DNA of 64,000 bases, from contig USQQ01000008.1 of NCBI GenBank assembly GCA_900556875.1, forward strand, positions 1-64,000, given 5' to 3'. The DNA is from an uncultured Collinsella sp. (lineage in GTDB: Bacteria; Actinomycetota; Coriobacteriia; Coriobacteriales; Coriobacteriaceae). Numbering within the stretch: the first letter of the stretch is position 1; the number at the start of each line of letters is the position of its first letter. The notes beneath the pieces were generated by a model. That model did no database searches. It was not told the origin of the DNA and worked only from the letters and a program-made list of their open reading frames with translations. Positions 16,784 to 26,133 of the stretch are shown piece after piece. The translations under genes were made by a program, and so were the position numbers.

Positions 16784-18988
16784 ATGGGTCCTCGCCAACG
16801 ACAGGGACACAGCCGTTCAAAGACGCACGCCCTGCCCATAATCCTGCTCTCGTTTTTGGGCTTTCTGCTGATTGCGGGCGTGGCGTTTGGCATCGGCATG
16901 CTCGGTAACGTCAACCGCTGGCTGTCCGATCTGCCCGACTACACCGACGCCAACGCGTATCTGGTGAGCGAGCCCACCGAGATCGTCGACTGCAACGGCA
17001 ACAAGATCGCGAGCTTCTACACGCAAAACCGCAAGTCCATCACCAAGGACGAGGTCTCCCCCTACGTGCTGCAGGGCACCGTTGACGTCGAGGACGAGCG
17101 CTTCTACGAGCACGGCGGTATCGACCTGTGGGGTATCGCGCGTGCTGCGGTGGCAACCCTCGGCGGCGGGCACGAAGGCGCCTCGACGATCACCCAGCAG
17201 CTTGTGCGCAACACCATCCTGCAGGAGGAGCAATTCGACTCGACCATTGAGCGTAAGGTGCGCGAGGCCTACATCGCTATCAAGATGGAGGACATGTACT
17301 CCAAAGACGAGATCCTCATGATGTACCTCAACACCATCTATTACGGCCACGGCGCCTACGGCATCGAGGCCGCAGCCGAGACCTATCTGTCCAAGAGCGC
17401 CGCCGACCTCACCCTGAGCGAGGCCGCGCTGTTGATCGGCCTTCCCAACTCGCCCTCGCAGTACGACCCCACGGTCAACCCCGACCTGGCGCTGTCCCGT
17501 CGCAACAAGGTCCTCGACAACATGTTGCGCCTGGGCCACATCACCCAGGAGGAGCACGATGCCGCACAGGCCGAACCCATCACCCTCAATGTGACCGAAA
17601 TCTCGGGCAGCGGCGTCGACGTATACTCGCAGCCCTACTTTGTCTCCTACGTCAAGCAGCTGCTGGAGCAGGAGTTCTCGACCGACGTGCTCTTTAAGGG
17701 CGGCCTGACCGTCAAGACCACCATCGACCCCACGATGCAGCAGGTGGCAGAGAATGCCGTCCGCGAGCAGCTCGACACGCTCTCGCTTGACGGCCTGAAC
17801 ATGGGCATGGTCGTCGTCGACCCCAAGACCGGCTACATCAAGTGCATGGTGGGCGGCTACGACTACAACGCCGACGAGAACCACGTAAACCATGCCACGG
17901 CCAAGCGTCCCGTCGGCTCCACCTTTAAGGCCTTTACGCTGGCAACTGCCATCCAAAACGGCATGAACCCCAACGTCACCCTCAACTGCAACTCGCCGCT
18001 CAAGGCCAAGGGCACCACGACCGAGGTCCAAAATTACGCCAACCAGAGCTATGGCAACATCACGCTTAAGCAGGCGACGGCATACTCCTCCAACACCGGC
18101 TACATCCAGGTGGCGGAAGCCGTCGGTAACAGCAAGATCATCTCGCTCGTCAAAAAGCTCGGCATCGACCCCGCCAAGGACAACATCGAGGACGTTCCCG
18201 TCATGACCCTCGGCACCGGCTCGATCTCGCCGCTCGAGATGGCCGCCGCCTACGCGACGTTTGCCAACGGCGGCTACTATCGCCAGCCGATCGCCATCAC
18301 CGAGATTGACTCTCGTACCGGTTCGGTGCTGTACCAGCACACCGACAATCCCTCACAGGTGCTTACCGAGGGCGAGGCCGCCGCGGTCACCGATGTTCTG
18401 TCCGGCGTCATGAAGGGCAGCGGTACGGGTGCTGCCGGCGCTCTGAGTGTCAACCAGCCCTATGCCGGCAAGACGGGCACCACCGACAACACCACCAACC
18501 TGTGGTTCTGCGGCTATACCCCGCAGCTGGCGTGCGCCCTGTGGACCGGCTATTCCGCGGGCGAGATCCCCATCCAAAAGTACGGCACGGACCTGCTGGG
18601 CGACAGCACCAACCTGCCTGTCTTTAAGCGGTTTATGAACACCGTTCTGACCGGTACCGAGCGCGAGGAGTTTGCGACCGGAACGGCGCCCACCTACAAG
18701 AACAACAGCGTCTGGAAGTTCTACGGCACCAACAACACCAAGAAGTCGGAGAACGACGACAAGGACAAGGACGAAGAGGAAGAGGAAACCACCACAACGA
18801 CTACCACGACGACCACGACCACCGAGACCACGGGCGGCGACACCACCGGCGGCACCGGTACGACCGGTGGCTCGACGGGTGGCTCCACTGGTGGTTCGAC
18901 CGGCGGCGATGGCGGCACGCCTACGCCTACGCCTACGCCTACGCCCACTCCCGACCCCTCGCCCACGCCTGACGATACGGTCGGCTAA
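16784..18988 (+). CDS. Class A penicillin-binding protein (transglycosylase/transpeptidase)
   Basis: 734 residues from MGPRQRQGH (GGAGG six bases upstream). One N-terminal membrane helix (~22-45) is followed by a GT51 transglycosylase domain (EDERFYEHGGID, GASTITQQLVRN) and a transpeptidase domain with the SxxK motif GSTFKAF, SxN motif SSNTGY and KTG motif KTGTT. It polymerises and cross-links peptidoglycan. The C-terminal ~90 residues are low complexity: an acidic E/D-rich stretch, a run of Thr, then Gly/Ser/Thr and repeated Pro-Thr dipeptides, a probable flexible extracytoplasmic tail. Repeats of this kind can vary in length between strains. Confidence 0.93.
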   Translation: MGPRQRQGHSRSKTHALPIILLSFLGFLLIAGVAFGIGMLGNVNRWLSDLPDYTDANAYLVSEPTEIVDCNGNKIASFYTQNRKSITKDEVSPYVLQGTVDVEDERFYEHGGIDLWGIARAAVATLGGGHEGASTITQQLVRNTILQEEQFDSTIERKVREAYIAIKMEDMYSKDEILMMYLNTIYYGHGAYGIEAAAETYLSKSAADLTLSEAALLIGLPNSPSQYDPTVNPDLALSRRNKVLDNMLRLGHITQEEHDAAQAEPITLNVTEISGSGVDVYSQPYFVSYVKQLLEQEFSTDVLFKGGLTVKTTIDPTMQQVAENAVREQLDTLSLDGLNMGMVVVDPKTGYIKCMVGGYDYNADENHVNHATAKRPVGSTFKAFTLATAIQNGMNPNVTLNCNSPLKAKGTTTEVQNYANQSYGNITLKQATAYSSNTGYIQVAEAVGNSKIISLVKKLGIDPAKDNIEDVPVMTLGTGSISPLEMAAAYATFANGGYYRQPIAITEIDSRTGSVLYQHTDNPSQVLTEGEAAAVTDVLSGVMKGSGTGAAGALSVNQPYAGKTGTTDNTTNLWFCGYTPQLACALWTGYSAGEIPIQKYGTDLLGDSTNLPVFKRFMNTVLTGTEREEFATGTAPTYKNNSVWKFYGTNNTKKSENDDKDKDEEEEETTTTTTTTTTTTETTGGDTTGGTGTTGGSTGGSTGGSTGGDGGTPTPTPTPTPTPDPSPTPDDTVG

Positions 18989-19010
18989 GAAGTACGCGAC
19001 TAAAGCCAAC

Positions 19011-19050
19011 AAGGCCCCGAGCAGCTTATTGAACTGCTCGGGGCCTTTTA
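19011..19050 (+). terminator. Rho-independent terminator after the penicillin-binding protein
   Basis: AAGGCCCCGAGCAG pairs perfectly with CTGCTCGGGGCCTT around a 9-base loop, followed by TT. The palindrome can also act for transcription on the other strand. Confidence 0.85.
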
Positions 19051-19172
19051 GTTTGAAGCGACCTGGTGGGCGGTCTTTATACCGGCAAACAAAAAGGGGT
19101 ACCGACCAACGTCGATGCCCCTTACAAGCCACTATGTCAGCGCACACAATGCCGAGCGCACGACCCGCACAC

Positions 19173-19610
19173 CTACTTGCGAGAATTGCTCAACTTATTG
19201 ATCAGCGCCTCGAGACGCTCGCCGTCCTCGGCCGTCTGGGCAATAACCAAAATCGTATCGTTGCCGGCAAGCGAGCCAAGCACATCGGGTAACTCTGCCG
19301 CATCAACGGCGGCGGCGATGCCGGAAGCCGTGCCAGGCTGAGCCTTGATCATAACCAGATTATCAGTACGCAGAACGCCCGTTACGAGCTCGGAAACCAT
19401 ACGCTGCAGGTGCAGGTCCTCTGCCAGAACATAGATGCCCTCAGGGAGCTTACGCAGCCCCATATCGGCAATATCGCGAGAGACAGTCGCCTGCGTGCAA
19501 TCAAAGCCCATAGCACGGAGCTCATCGACCAGCACGCGCTGCGTGCGGACATCCTTATTGCGCACAATATCTCTAATGGCATCCTGGCGCCCATTGCGTT
19601 TTTTAGCCAT
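19173..19610 (-). CDS. argR: Arginine repressor ArgR
   Basis: 145 residues from MAKKRNGRQ (GAGAGGG upstream; the longer start at 19643 has no site). An N-terminal winged HTH (~1-70, TQATVSRDIADMGLRKL) and a C-terminal trimerisation/arginine-binding domain with GTASGIAAAVD and LAGNDTILV. It binds arginine and represses arginine biosynthesis or activates catabolism. No arginine genes are in the window. No clear ARG box could be identified upstream. Confidence 0.93.
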   Translation of the reverse strand: MAKKRNGRQDAIRDIVRNKDVRTQRVLVDELRAMGFDCTQATVSRDIADMGLRKLPEGIYVLAEDLHLQRMVSELVTGVLRTDNLVMIKAQPGTASGIAAAVDAAELPDVLGSLAGNDTILVIAQTAEDGERLEALINKLSNSRK

Positions 19611-19742
19611 ACAAACCCTCTCTCCAAAAGATGGCGGAGACAATCAATCAGTGATTGAATAGTTTAACGCTATTTGAAGGCTTTTGTGTATAAGAACGCA
19701 TTTCGAAACAATTCTATGCAAGTTTGTTTCGTAATGAGCCGT

Positions 19743-20792
19743 TTAGGCGGTTTTTGCGCCCGTCCGGTTAAGAAAAGCTGCCAGATGCGTACACATCACG
19801 CAGCGCGCGGGCTTGGCGCTGGCGATCGGCCCAAACAACAGACCGAGTCCCCGATGGTTATCCTTGAGCGCGGCGACCATCTGACGGGTTCGAGGCGCCT
19901 CGAGCATATCACGCATGCGGGCGGAACGCTCGATTGACGACACCCCATGCGGGCTCAGACACAAATTCTCGATGCAGGCGACCAGTCCGGCAAAGTAGAA
20001 CTTTTGGCTTGCCAGCTTGAGCCGACCACCGCTATCTGCTTCCGAGAGTGAGTCCGCAAGCTCGTCGAGCGCTCGAGTGTCATCGGATATCCTGGCATAC
20101 ATGGTGGGATCAAAGGCATCTGTAAGCTTAGGTGCCGCCGCGTGGAAACAAGCGTCGCCGCAGCCGGACACGAATCGTGCCTGCGAGAGCGCATAAGCCA
20201 TAAACTCAACCGTACGGTACGCCTTGCCGCGCGACAGGCATGCCTCAAACAGCGGACGGCTATACATCACGCCAGAGGTCTGAGCGACTAGGCCGCCCAA
20301 AATCAACTGGGGCAGCCCAGTCACCATAGAAGACTCGTCTTCTATGGCAATAGAGGCAGCATCCAAGACACGCGAATGGCGCTCTCGATGTGCATCATAG
20401 CGGTCGAGCGACACCGTGGGGAACACTATGTCTGCCGCAGTATCGCACGCGATATCGACCATCTTGGAAAGGGACTGCGGAGCAAACCACTCATCGGCGT
20501 TCATAGCGATGATTTGAGAGCCGCGCGAGGCATCAAAACCGGCACGAAGACAAGCGCTGTGCTTCGCGTCCTCGACGTCAATCAAATCAATATGGATGTC
20601 CCTGTCGGCAGCAACTTGAAGCGAATGGCGCACACCGGGCGCAGTATCGCGACAGACAACGACAATCTGCAAATCGTAGAGGTCTTGGTTCTGGATACTC
20701 TCGAGCGCACGCATCGCATAGCTGGGCGAACCTTCTACCACAAGGATCACCGAAAGTCGCGGATGCGAGCCACGTCGAACCAAGTTTTCCAT
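19743..20792 (-). CDS. Glycosyltransferase family 2-like protein
   Basis: 349 residues. The N-terminal ~120 residues have the GT-A fold pattern: PRLSVILVVEGSPSYAMRALESI and later SQIIAMNADEWF, where NADEW takes the place of the usual DxD metal site. The rest is poorly conserved and Ala-rich. No membrane segment is evident. The acceptor is unknown; it could act in cell-surface polysaccharide synthesis. The ATG is preceded immediately by GAGAGG, so the start may be slightly different. It stands alone between argR and truA; the 152 bp upstream contain two ATGTTGCAC direct repeats but no convincing promoter. Confidence 0.65.
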   Translation of the reverse strand: MENLVRRGSHPRLSVILVVEGSPSYAMRALESIQNQDLYDLQIVVVCRDTAPGVRHSLQVAADRDIHIDLIDVEDAKHSACLRAGFDASRGSQIIAMNADEWFAPQSLSKMVDIACDTAADIVFPTVSLDRYDAHRERHSRVLDAASIAIEDESSMVTGLPQLILGGLVAQTSGVMYSRPLFEACLSRGKAYRTVEFMAYALSQARFVSGCGDACFHAAAPKLTDAFDPTMYARISDDTRALDELADSLSEADSGGRLKLASQKFYFAGLVACIENLCLSPHGVSSIERSARMRDMLEAPRTRQMVAALKDNHRGLGLLFGPIASAKPARCVMCTHLAAFLNRTGAKTA

Positions 20793-20944
20793 CCTCTCGA
20801 TAGCACCAAATCAAACTGTCGTTCATGGTACACCCGAGCTATAAAAGCAACGAGCCGCCTAACATGTTGCACGCCAAGAACAGATGTTGCACACGCGCAG
20901 CTCACACATAGTATGTGCAAGGCACAGACGCGCCGAGCACTCCC

Positions 20945-21769
20945 CTAGTCGAGAACGACAAGCTCGTCGGGGCCGTAATCCACACCCATAAACGTAAGGC
21001 CGCAGGCAGGCGCCGTGGGACCCGCAGCGGTTCGGTCACGGGCGTCAATAACCTCGCGCATCCACTGGGGATCGCGACGATGCATGCCAATCTCCACGAG
21101 CGTTCCTACAATGGTACGCACCATCGAGTGCAAAAACGCATTGCCCTCGATAGTGAAGGTCAGGATATCCTCGCCAAAAGCGACCTCGTGGCCAAACTCC
21201 GCACGCATCACGCAGCGGTGCGTGGGCTTGCCCACAGCAGAGGCAACCTTGCAAAAGCTCTTAAAGTCCTGCTCGCCCAAAAGCGCAGGGCAGGCGGCCG
21301 CCATCGCATCGACGTCGAGGGGATAGCGATGCCACCACACCGCACCGCGCGAGAGCACGGGGCGCGCATCGCGATCGGCAATACGGTACGTATACGTACG
21401 GGACCGCGCGTCAAAGCGGGCAGAAAAGCCCCTACGGGCCTTGTAGACCTCGTTTATGGCGATATCTTTGGGCAGGAGGGCATCCATAGCCCTCAGCCAC
21501 CTACGGCGCGTCAGAGCAAGCTCAGCGTCCGTTACGGGCACGCTAATGTACTGGGCCACCGCATGCACGCCGGCATCGGTACGACCCGCACACGTCAGAT
21601 CGATCGGGCGGCGCAGCAGCGTCTCGATAGCGCGGCGCAACTCGCCCGCAACAGTCGTCTGGCCCGGCTGCTCGGCAAATCCGCTATAGGACGAGCCATC
21701 ATAGGCAACACAGAATACAAGCGTGGCATCGAGCTCAGGAATCGAATTGAAATCAGACGGCGCGGTCAT
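20945..21769 (-). CDS. truA: tRNA pseudouridine synthase A
   Basis: 274 residues from MTAPSDFN (GGGAG five bases before the ATG). Converts U38-U40 in the anticodon arm to pseudouridine. The catalytic Asp is in CAGRTDAGVHA; VAYDGSSYSGFAEQPG at the N-end and the SMVRTIVGTLVEIG motif near the C-end are typical. It is the last gene before the rplQ terminator, as truA commonly follows rplQ in bacteria. Confidence 0.95.
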   Translation of the reverse strand: MTAPSDFNSIPELDATLVFCVAYDGSSYSGFAEQPGQTTVAGELRRAIETLLRRPIDLTCAGRTDAGVHAVAQYISVPVTDAELALTRRRWLRAMDALLPKDIAINEVYKARRGFSARFDARSRTYTYRIADRDARPVLSRGAVWWHRYPLDVDAMAAACPALLGEQDFKSFCKVASAVGKPTHRCVMRAEFGHEVAFGEDILTFTIEGNAFLHSMVRTIVGTLVEIGMHRRDPQWMREVIDARDRTAAGPTAPACGLTFMGVDYGPDELVVLD

Positions 21770-21802
21770 GGGCGCTCCCAACAAACAATCAACGGTATCG
21801 CG

Positions 21803-21835
21803 ACAAAAAAAGAGGGGTACGCGAACGTACCCCTC
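21803..21835 (-). terminator. Rho-independent terminator after rplQ
   Basis: On the minus strand GAGGGGTACG pairs with CGTACCCCTC over a four-base loop and is followed by TTTTTTT. It ends the ribosomal/rpoA operon before truA. Confidence 0.92.
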
Positions 21836-21861
21836 GAATATAGCCTATGCAGACGGATTGT

Positions 21862-22329
21862 CTACTCAGCGGTCTCCTCAGCAGGAGCCTCCTCGACGGC
21901 CTCGACCTTCTTGGGAGCAGCGGCCTTCTTGGGGGCCGGAGCAGCCTTCTTGGCCTTAGGCGTGCAAGGCTCGGTGACGAGCTCCATGATAACGATAGGA
22001 GCGTTGTCGCCCTTACGGTTGCCGAGCTTCATGATGCGGGTGTAACCGCCGTTGCGGTCCTGCCACATGCCCTGGGCAGCCTTGTCGAAGATCTCGGCAA
22101 CGAGCTGCTTATCGCCGAGCTTGGCGATGGCCAGACGACGAGAGTGCAGGTCGCCCTTCTTGGCCCAGGTGATGATCGGATCGACGACCGAACGCAGCGC
22201 CTTAGCGCGGGTCTCGGTGGTCTTGATGCGGTCGTTCTCGAAGAGGGCCTTGGCCAGGCTCTTCTTCATGGCCTTGGTGTGGCTCGCATCGGTGCCGAGC
22301 TTCAGGCCCTTCTTAACGTTGTGACGCAT
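21862..22329 (-). CDS. rplQ: 50S ribosomal protein L17
   Basis: 155 residues, starting MRHNVKKGLKLGTDASH, with the L17 core in the first ~115 residues. The last ~40 residues are a Lys/Ala/Pro- then Glu-rich tail that is an actinobacterial feature. Last gene of the alpha operon, next to rpoA. Confidence 0.97.
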   Translation of the reverse strand: MRHNVKKGLKLGTDASHTKAMKKSLAKALFENDRIKTTETRAKALRSVVDPIITWAKKGDLHSRRLAIAKLGDKQLVAEIFDKAAQGMWQDRNGGYTRIMKLGNRKGDNAPIVIMELVTEPCTPKAKKAAPAPKKAAAPKKVEAVEEAPAEETAE

Positions 22330-22359
22330 GGTCTAGTTTCTCCTCAAATATGCGAAGCA

Positions 22360-23301
22360 TTAAGCCTTCAGGCTCAGGCCCATGGACTCAAGCTTGTCCT
22401 TCACTTCCTCGATCGACTTAACACCGAAGTTACGGATGTTAAGCAGATCGTTCTCCGAGAACTCAACGAGCTGACGGACCGAGTGAATGCTGGCGCGCTT
22501 AAGGCAGTTGTAGGAACGGACGGAAAGGTCCAGATCCTCGATCTGCTTGTCCAGCTCGGCGTTGTCGTTGGTGACCTCGGGAGCGAAGATCGAAGCCTCC
22601 TCCTCGACCTCGGGGGTCTCGGCAAGGTTCATAAAGGCAGCCATATGCTGGTTGATGATATTGGCAGCCTGGACCACGGCGTCGCGCGGAGCGATGGAGC
22701 CGTTGGTCTCGATCTCGAGGACAAGGCGGTCGTAGTCGGTGTGCTGACCGACACGGCAAGCCTCAACGAGCTTGGCGCAACGGGAAACCGGCGAGTACAG
22801 CGAGTCGACGTGGATCACACCGATGGGATCGTTGTCGCGCTTGTTAGCCTCGCCAGAGACATAGCCGCGGCCATAGCCGATGCGCATGCTCATGGTGAGA
22901 TGGCCACCCTCGGTGAGCGTAGCGATGTGCTGCTCGGGGTTGACCAGCTCAAACTCGGACGGAATAAAGAAGTCCGCACCGGTGACCTCGCAGGGGCCGT
23001 CAACCGAGATGGTGGCGGTCGCCTCGTCGGTCGTGCCGAGAGCCCTGAAGACAAGACCCTTGACATTCAGGACGATGTCGGTGACATCCTCGACCATGTT
23101 AGGGATGGTCATGAACTCGTGCTGCGCACCATCGATCTGAATAGCCTCGACGGCGGCACCCTCGAGCGAGGACAGAAGAACGCGACGAAGGGAGTTACCC
23201 AGCGTATCGCCGTAACCACGCTCGAGCGGCTCGACGGAGACACGAGCAGACGTCTCGTTGATCTCTTCGACCTGAACCTGAGGCCTAATGAATTCTGACA
23301 T
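22360..23301 (-). CDS. rpoA: RNA polymerase alpha subunit
   Basis: 313 residues. The N-terminal assembly domain contains LERGYGDTLGNSLRRVLLSS, and the C-terminal domain (~245-310) has the alpha-CTD helices (LKRASIHSVRQLVEFSENDL) that contact UP elements and activators. Length is normal for Actinobacteria. Gene order rpsM-rpsK-rpsD-rpoA-rplQ is the standard alpha operon. Confidence 0.98.
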   Translation of the reverse strand: MSEFIRPQVQVEEINETSARVSVEPLERGYGDTLGNSLRRVLLSSLEGAAVEAIQIDGAQHEFMTIPNMVEDVTDIVLNVKGLVFRALGTTDEATATISVDGPCEVTGADFFIPSEFELVNPEQHIATLTEGGHLTMSMRIGYGRGYVSGEANKRDNDPIGVIHVDSLYSPVSRCAKLVEACRVGQHTDYDRLVLEIETNGSIAPRDAVVQAANIINQHMAAFMNLAETPEVEEEASIFAPEVTNDNAELDKQIEDLDLSVRSYNCLKRASIHSVRQLVEFSENDLLNIRNFGVKSIEEVKDKLESMGLSLKA

Positions 23302-23333
23302 GTATTACCTCCAGCCTCAGCAGCCCGGATGGA

Positions 23334-23930
23334 CTACTTAGAGTAGAGCTCGACGATGAGCTGCTCGTTGATATCACCGCTGATCTGCTCACGCGTCGGC
23401 AGAGCGAGCACGTTACCAGACAGCTTCTCGATATCGACCTCGAGCCAGCCAGGGACCTCAAAGCGCTCGGAGGAAATCAGGGCCTCCTTGATGGGGAGGA
23501 GGTCACGGAACTTCTCGCCGACAGCGACGACGTCGCCGGCCTTGACGCGGTAGGACGGGATGTCCACGCGCTTGCCGTTCACGGTGAAGTGACCGTGACG
23601 GACGGACTGACGAGCCTCTTTGCGGGTACGGGCGAAGCCAAGACGGAAGACAACGTTGTCGAGGCGAGACTCAAGGATGATCATGAGGTTCTCACCGGTG
23701 ACGCCGTTCATCTTGCGGGCCTTGTTGAAGTAGCCGTGGAACTGCTTCTCCAGAACGCCATAGATAAACTTGACCTTCTGCTTCTCGCGCAGCTGCATGC
23801 CGTACTCAGATTCCTTGCGACGGCGCTTGGGCTGACGGATAGATTCCTTCTTGCTGCTGTAACCGAGCTCAGCGGGATCGATCCCGAGCTGACGGCAGCG
23901 CTTAAGAACAGGAGTCCTGTCGATTGCCAT
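23334..23930 (-). CDS. rpsD: 30S ribosomal protein S4
   Basis: 198 residues with the S4 RNA-binding domain at ~90-155 (VVFRLGFARTRKEARQ). In many bacteria S4 represses translation of the alpha operon; no leader pseudoknot could be confirmed here. Confidence 0.97.
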   Translation of the reverse strand: MAIDRTPVLKRCRQLGIDPAELGYSSKKESIRQPKRRRKESEYGMQLREKQKVKFIYGVLEKQFHGYFNKARKMNGVTGENLMIILESRLDNVVFRLGFARTRKEARQSVRHGHFTVNGKRVDIPSYRVKAGDVVAVGEKFRDLLPIKEALISSERFEVPGWLEVDIEKLSGNVLALPTREQISGDINEQLIVELYSK

Positions 23931-23949
23931 ATTGATACGATCCTTTCAG

Positions 23950-24354
23950 TTACACGCGGCGACGCTTCTTGGGGCGGCAGCCGTTGTGCGGGATGGGGGT
24001 CTTGTCCTGGATGCTCGAGACCTCGAGGCCAGCAGCCTGGAGGGAGCGGATGGCGGTCTCACGACCGGAGCCGGGGCCCTTGACGAAGACGGAAACCTTC
24101 TTCATACCGTGCTCCATGGCCTGCTTGGCAGCAGCCTCGGCAGCCATCTGGGCAGCGAACGGCGTGGACTTACGGGAGCCCTTGAAGCCCACCTGGCCAG
24201 CCGACTTCCAGGAAATGACGTTGCCCTGGGGATCGGTGATCGAAACGATCGTGTTGTTAAACGTAGAACGAATGTGAGCCTGGCCCACGGAAATGTTCTT
24301 ACGGTCCGCGCGCTTCAGACGGGCAGCGCGAACGTTCTTCTTAGCAGTAGCCAT
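23950..24354 (-). CDS. rpsK: 30S ribosomal protein S11
   Basis: 134 residues, with a Lys/Arg-rich N-terminal extension and the S11 core (GQAHIRSTFNNTIVSITDPQ near 25-45, GSRKSTPFAAQMAAE); ends HNGCRPKKRRRV, the usual C-terminus. It begins 15 bp after rpsM. Confidence 0.97.
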   Translation of the reverse strand: MATAKKNVRAARLKRADRKNISVGQAHIRSTFNNTIVSITDPQGNVISWKSAGQVGFKGSRKSTPFAAQMAAEAAAKQAMEHGMKKVSVFVKGPGSGRETAIRSLQAAGLEVSSIQDKTPIPHNGCRPKKRRRV

Positions 24355-24368
24355 CTATCTAGCGCTCC

Positions 24369-24743
24369 TTATTTCTTCTTCTTAGCACCGATCTGACGCT
24401 TCGGGCCCTTGCGGGTACGAGCGTTAGTGTGGGTGCGCTGGCCGCGGACCGGGAGGCCCTTGCGGTGACGAAGGCCGCGGTTGCAGCCGATGTCCATAAG
24501 GCGCTTGACGTTCTGGTTGCGCTCACGGCGGAGGTCGCCCTCAACCATGATCTGGTTCTTATCGATATAATCGCGGATGGCGTTAACCTCATCCTCGGTG
24601 AGGTCCTTAACGCGCGTATCCACGTTAACGTTGCACTCGACGCAGATCTTCGTCGCAGTGGTGCGGCCGATGCCGTAAATGTAGGTCAGACCGATCTCAA
24701 CGCGCTTCTCACGCGGGAGGTCGACACCATTAATACGGGCCAA
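24369..24743 (-). CDS. rpsM: 30S ribosomal protein S13
   Basis: 124 residues (MARINGVDLPREKR), H2TH fold region GRTTATKIC, and a basic C-terminal tail (GQRTHTNARTRKGPKR). It is 14 bp downstream of rpmJ and starts the alpha operon. Confidence 0.97.
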   Translation of the reverse strand: MARINGVDLPREKRVEIGLTYIYGIGRTTATKICVECNVNVDTRVKDLTEDEVNAIRDYIDKNQIMVEGDLRRERNQNVKRLMDIGCNRGLRHRKGLPVRGQRTHTNARTRKGPKRQIGAKKKK

Positions 24744-24757
24744 CGTAGTCTCCTCTC

Positions 24758-24871
24758 TTAACCCTGACGCTGCTTATGACGGGGGTTCTCGCAAATGACG
24801 AGGACCTTGCCATGGCGCCTAATGATTTTGCACTTATCGCACATCTTCTTGACCGAAGGACGTACCTTCAT
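24758..24871 (-). CDS. rpmJ: 50S ribosomal protein L36
   Basis: A 37-residue gene read directly from the DNA (MKVRPSVKKMCDKC through ICENPRHKQRQG). The zinc ligands C11, C14, C27 and H32 are all present, so it is the zinc-containing (C+) form. It lies between infA and rpsM; the 150 bp between infA and rpmJ contain no gene. Confidence 0.96.
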   Translation of the reverse strand: MKVRPSVKKMCDKCKIIRRHGKVLVICENPRHKQRQG

Positions 24872-25021
24872 CGTTCTTCCTTTCGGTAGCGCTCAAACTA
24901 CTTCCCTACTATCTACTCGCCCAGCCGCAGGCGTTTAAAACTATGGCTGGTCTTCACACACAATCCGACCGTAGGTTGAGCTAAGCCTGCAGTCGGAAAT
25001 GGAGTGCGTGTATGCGTGCCG

Positions 25022-25246
25022 CTATTTGTAGCGATAGGTGATGCGGCCGCGGGTCAGGTCGTACGGGGAAAGCTCCACGACAACCCTGTCACCGGGGAGA
25101 ATACGGATGTAATTCATTCGGATCTTGCCAGAAATGTTGCATAGAACCGAATGACCGTTCTCGAGCTCGACCTTAAACATGGCGTTGGGCAGCGGTTCCT
25201 TTACCGTACCCTCGAGCTCAATTGCGTCTTCCTTCTTCACAAGCAA
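25022..25246 (-). CDS. infA: Translation initiation factor IF-1
   Basis: 74 residues, a single S1/OB-fold domain: AIELEGTVKEPLPNAMFKVE, CNISGKIRMNYIRILPGDRV, and the terminal LTRGRITYRYK. Blocks the ribosomal A site during initiation. It follows map by ~98 bp and precedes rpmJ, the usual order. Confidence 0.97.
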   Translation of the reverse strand: MLVKKEDAIELEGTVKEPLPNAMFKVELENGHSVLCNISGKIRMNYIRILPGDRVVVELSPYDLTRGRITYRYK

Positions 25247-25344
25247 TCATCTTTCTCTAGAAAACGACAGCGATTGAGTATTCTACAACACGTATGCACG
25301 CATCGTATTAACTTCGTAATGGCTCCACAACTAAGCGGAACTTG

Positions 25345-26133
25345 TTACATTTCTCCGCCTTGGAGCGAACACCAAGCACCTTGGGCATCCGTGGTGAGAA
25401 TCACCGGACCGTCATTGGTAATGGCGACGGTGTTCTCGTAGTGCGCGGCGGGCAGGTGGTCGTTGGTCGTAACAATCCAACCGTCGGAGCCCGTGCTCAC
25501 ATGGTTGGAACCCATCGTAACCATCGGCTCGATGGCAATGACCATGCCGGCCTGGAGGCGAACGCCCCTCCCCTTCTTTCCATAGTTAGGAACGTTGGGG
25601 TCCTCGTGCATCACGCGGCCAATGCCATGACCCACATAGTCACGAAGCACGCCGTAACCGTGAGACTCGGCAAGGGACTGAACGGCATAACCGACGTCCC
25701 CGATATGGTTACCGGGAACAGCCTGCTCGATGGCAGCCTTAAGGCAATCGCGCGTGACCTCGCACAAAGCCTTGGCTTCGGGCGTGGGGGTGCCGACGAA
25801 AAACGTCCATGCGTTATCGCCGACCCAACCGTCGACAACGGCTCCCGTATCGATGGAGATGATATCGCCATCGCGCAGGATCATGTCAGGGTTGGGAATA
25901 CCGTGGACCACGGCATCGTTGATCGATGCGCAAATGGTCCCCGGGAACCCGCCGTAACCCTTAAAGGCGGGGGTGCCGCCATGCATGCGGATAATCTGCT
26001 CCGCGAGCTGATCGAGCTCAAAAGTCGAAACGCCGGGGCGCACCATGGCTCCAACGTGGCGGAGCGCCATCTTAGATAGCGCTCCTGCCTTCTTCATCTG
26101 CTCGATTTGCGTTGCAGACTTAATCTTGATCAT
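25345..26133 (-). CDS. map: Methionine aminopeptidase, type I
   Basis: 262 residues. The five metal ligands are visible: Asp in SIDTGAVVDGW and in the VGDNAW strand, His in VGHGIGRVMHEDP, Glu in IAIEPMV and a C-terminal Glu. Removes N-terminal Met from nascent proteins. Its ATG overlaps the adk stop codon (ATGA), so the two are coupled. Note the 25022-28061 stretch secY-adk-map-infA, conserved in bacteria. Confidence 0.95.
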   Translation of the reverse strand: MIKIKSATQIEQMKKAGALSKMALRHVGAMVRPGVSTFELDQLAEQIIRMHGGTPAFKGYGGFPGTICASINDAVVHGIPNPDMILRDGDIISIDTGAVVDGWVGDNAWTFFVGTPTPEAKALCEVTRDCLKAAIEQAVPGNHIGDVGYAVQSLAESHGYGVLRDYVGHGIGRVMHEDPNVPNYGKKGRGVRLQAGMVIAIEPMVTMGSNHVSTGSDGWIVTTNDHLPAAHYENTVAITNDGPVILTTDAQGAWCSLQGGEM

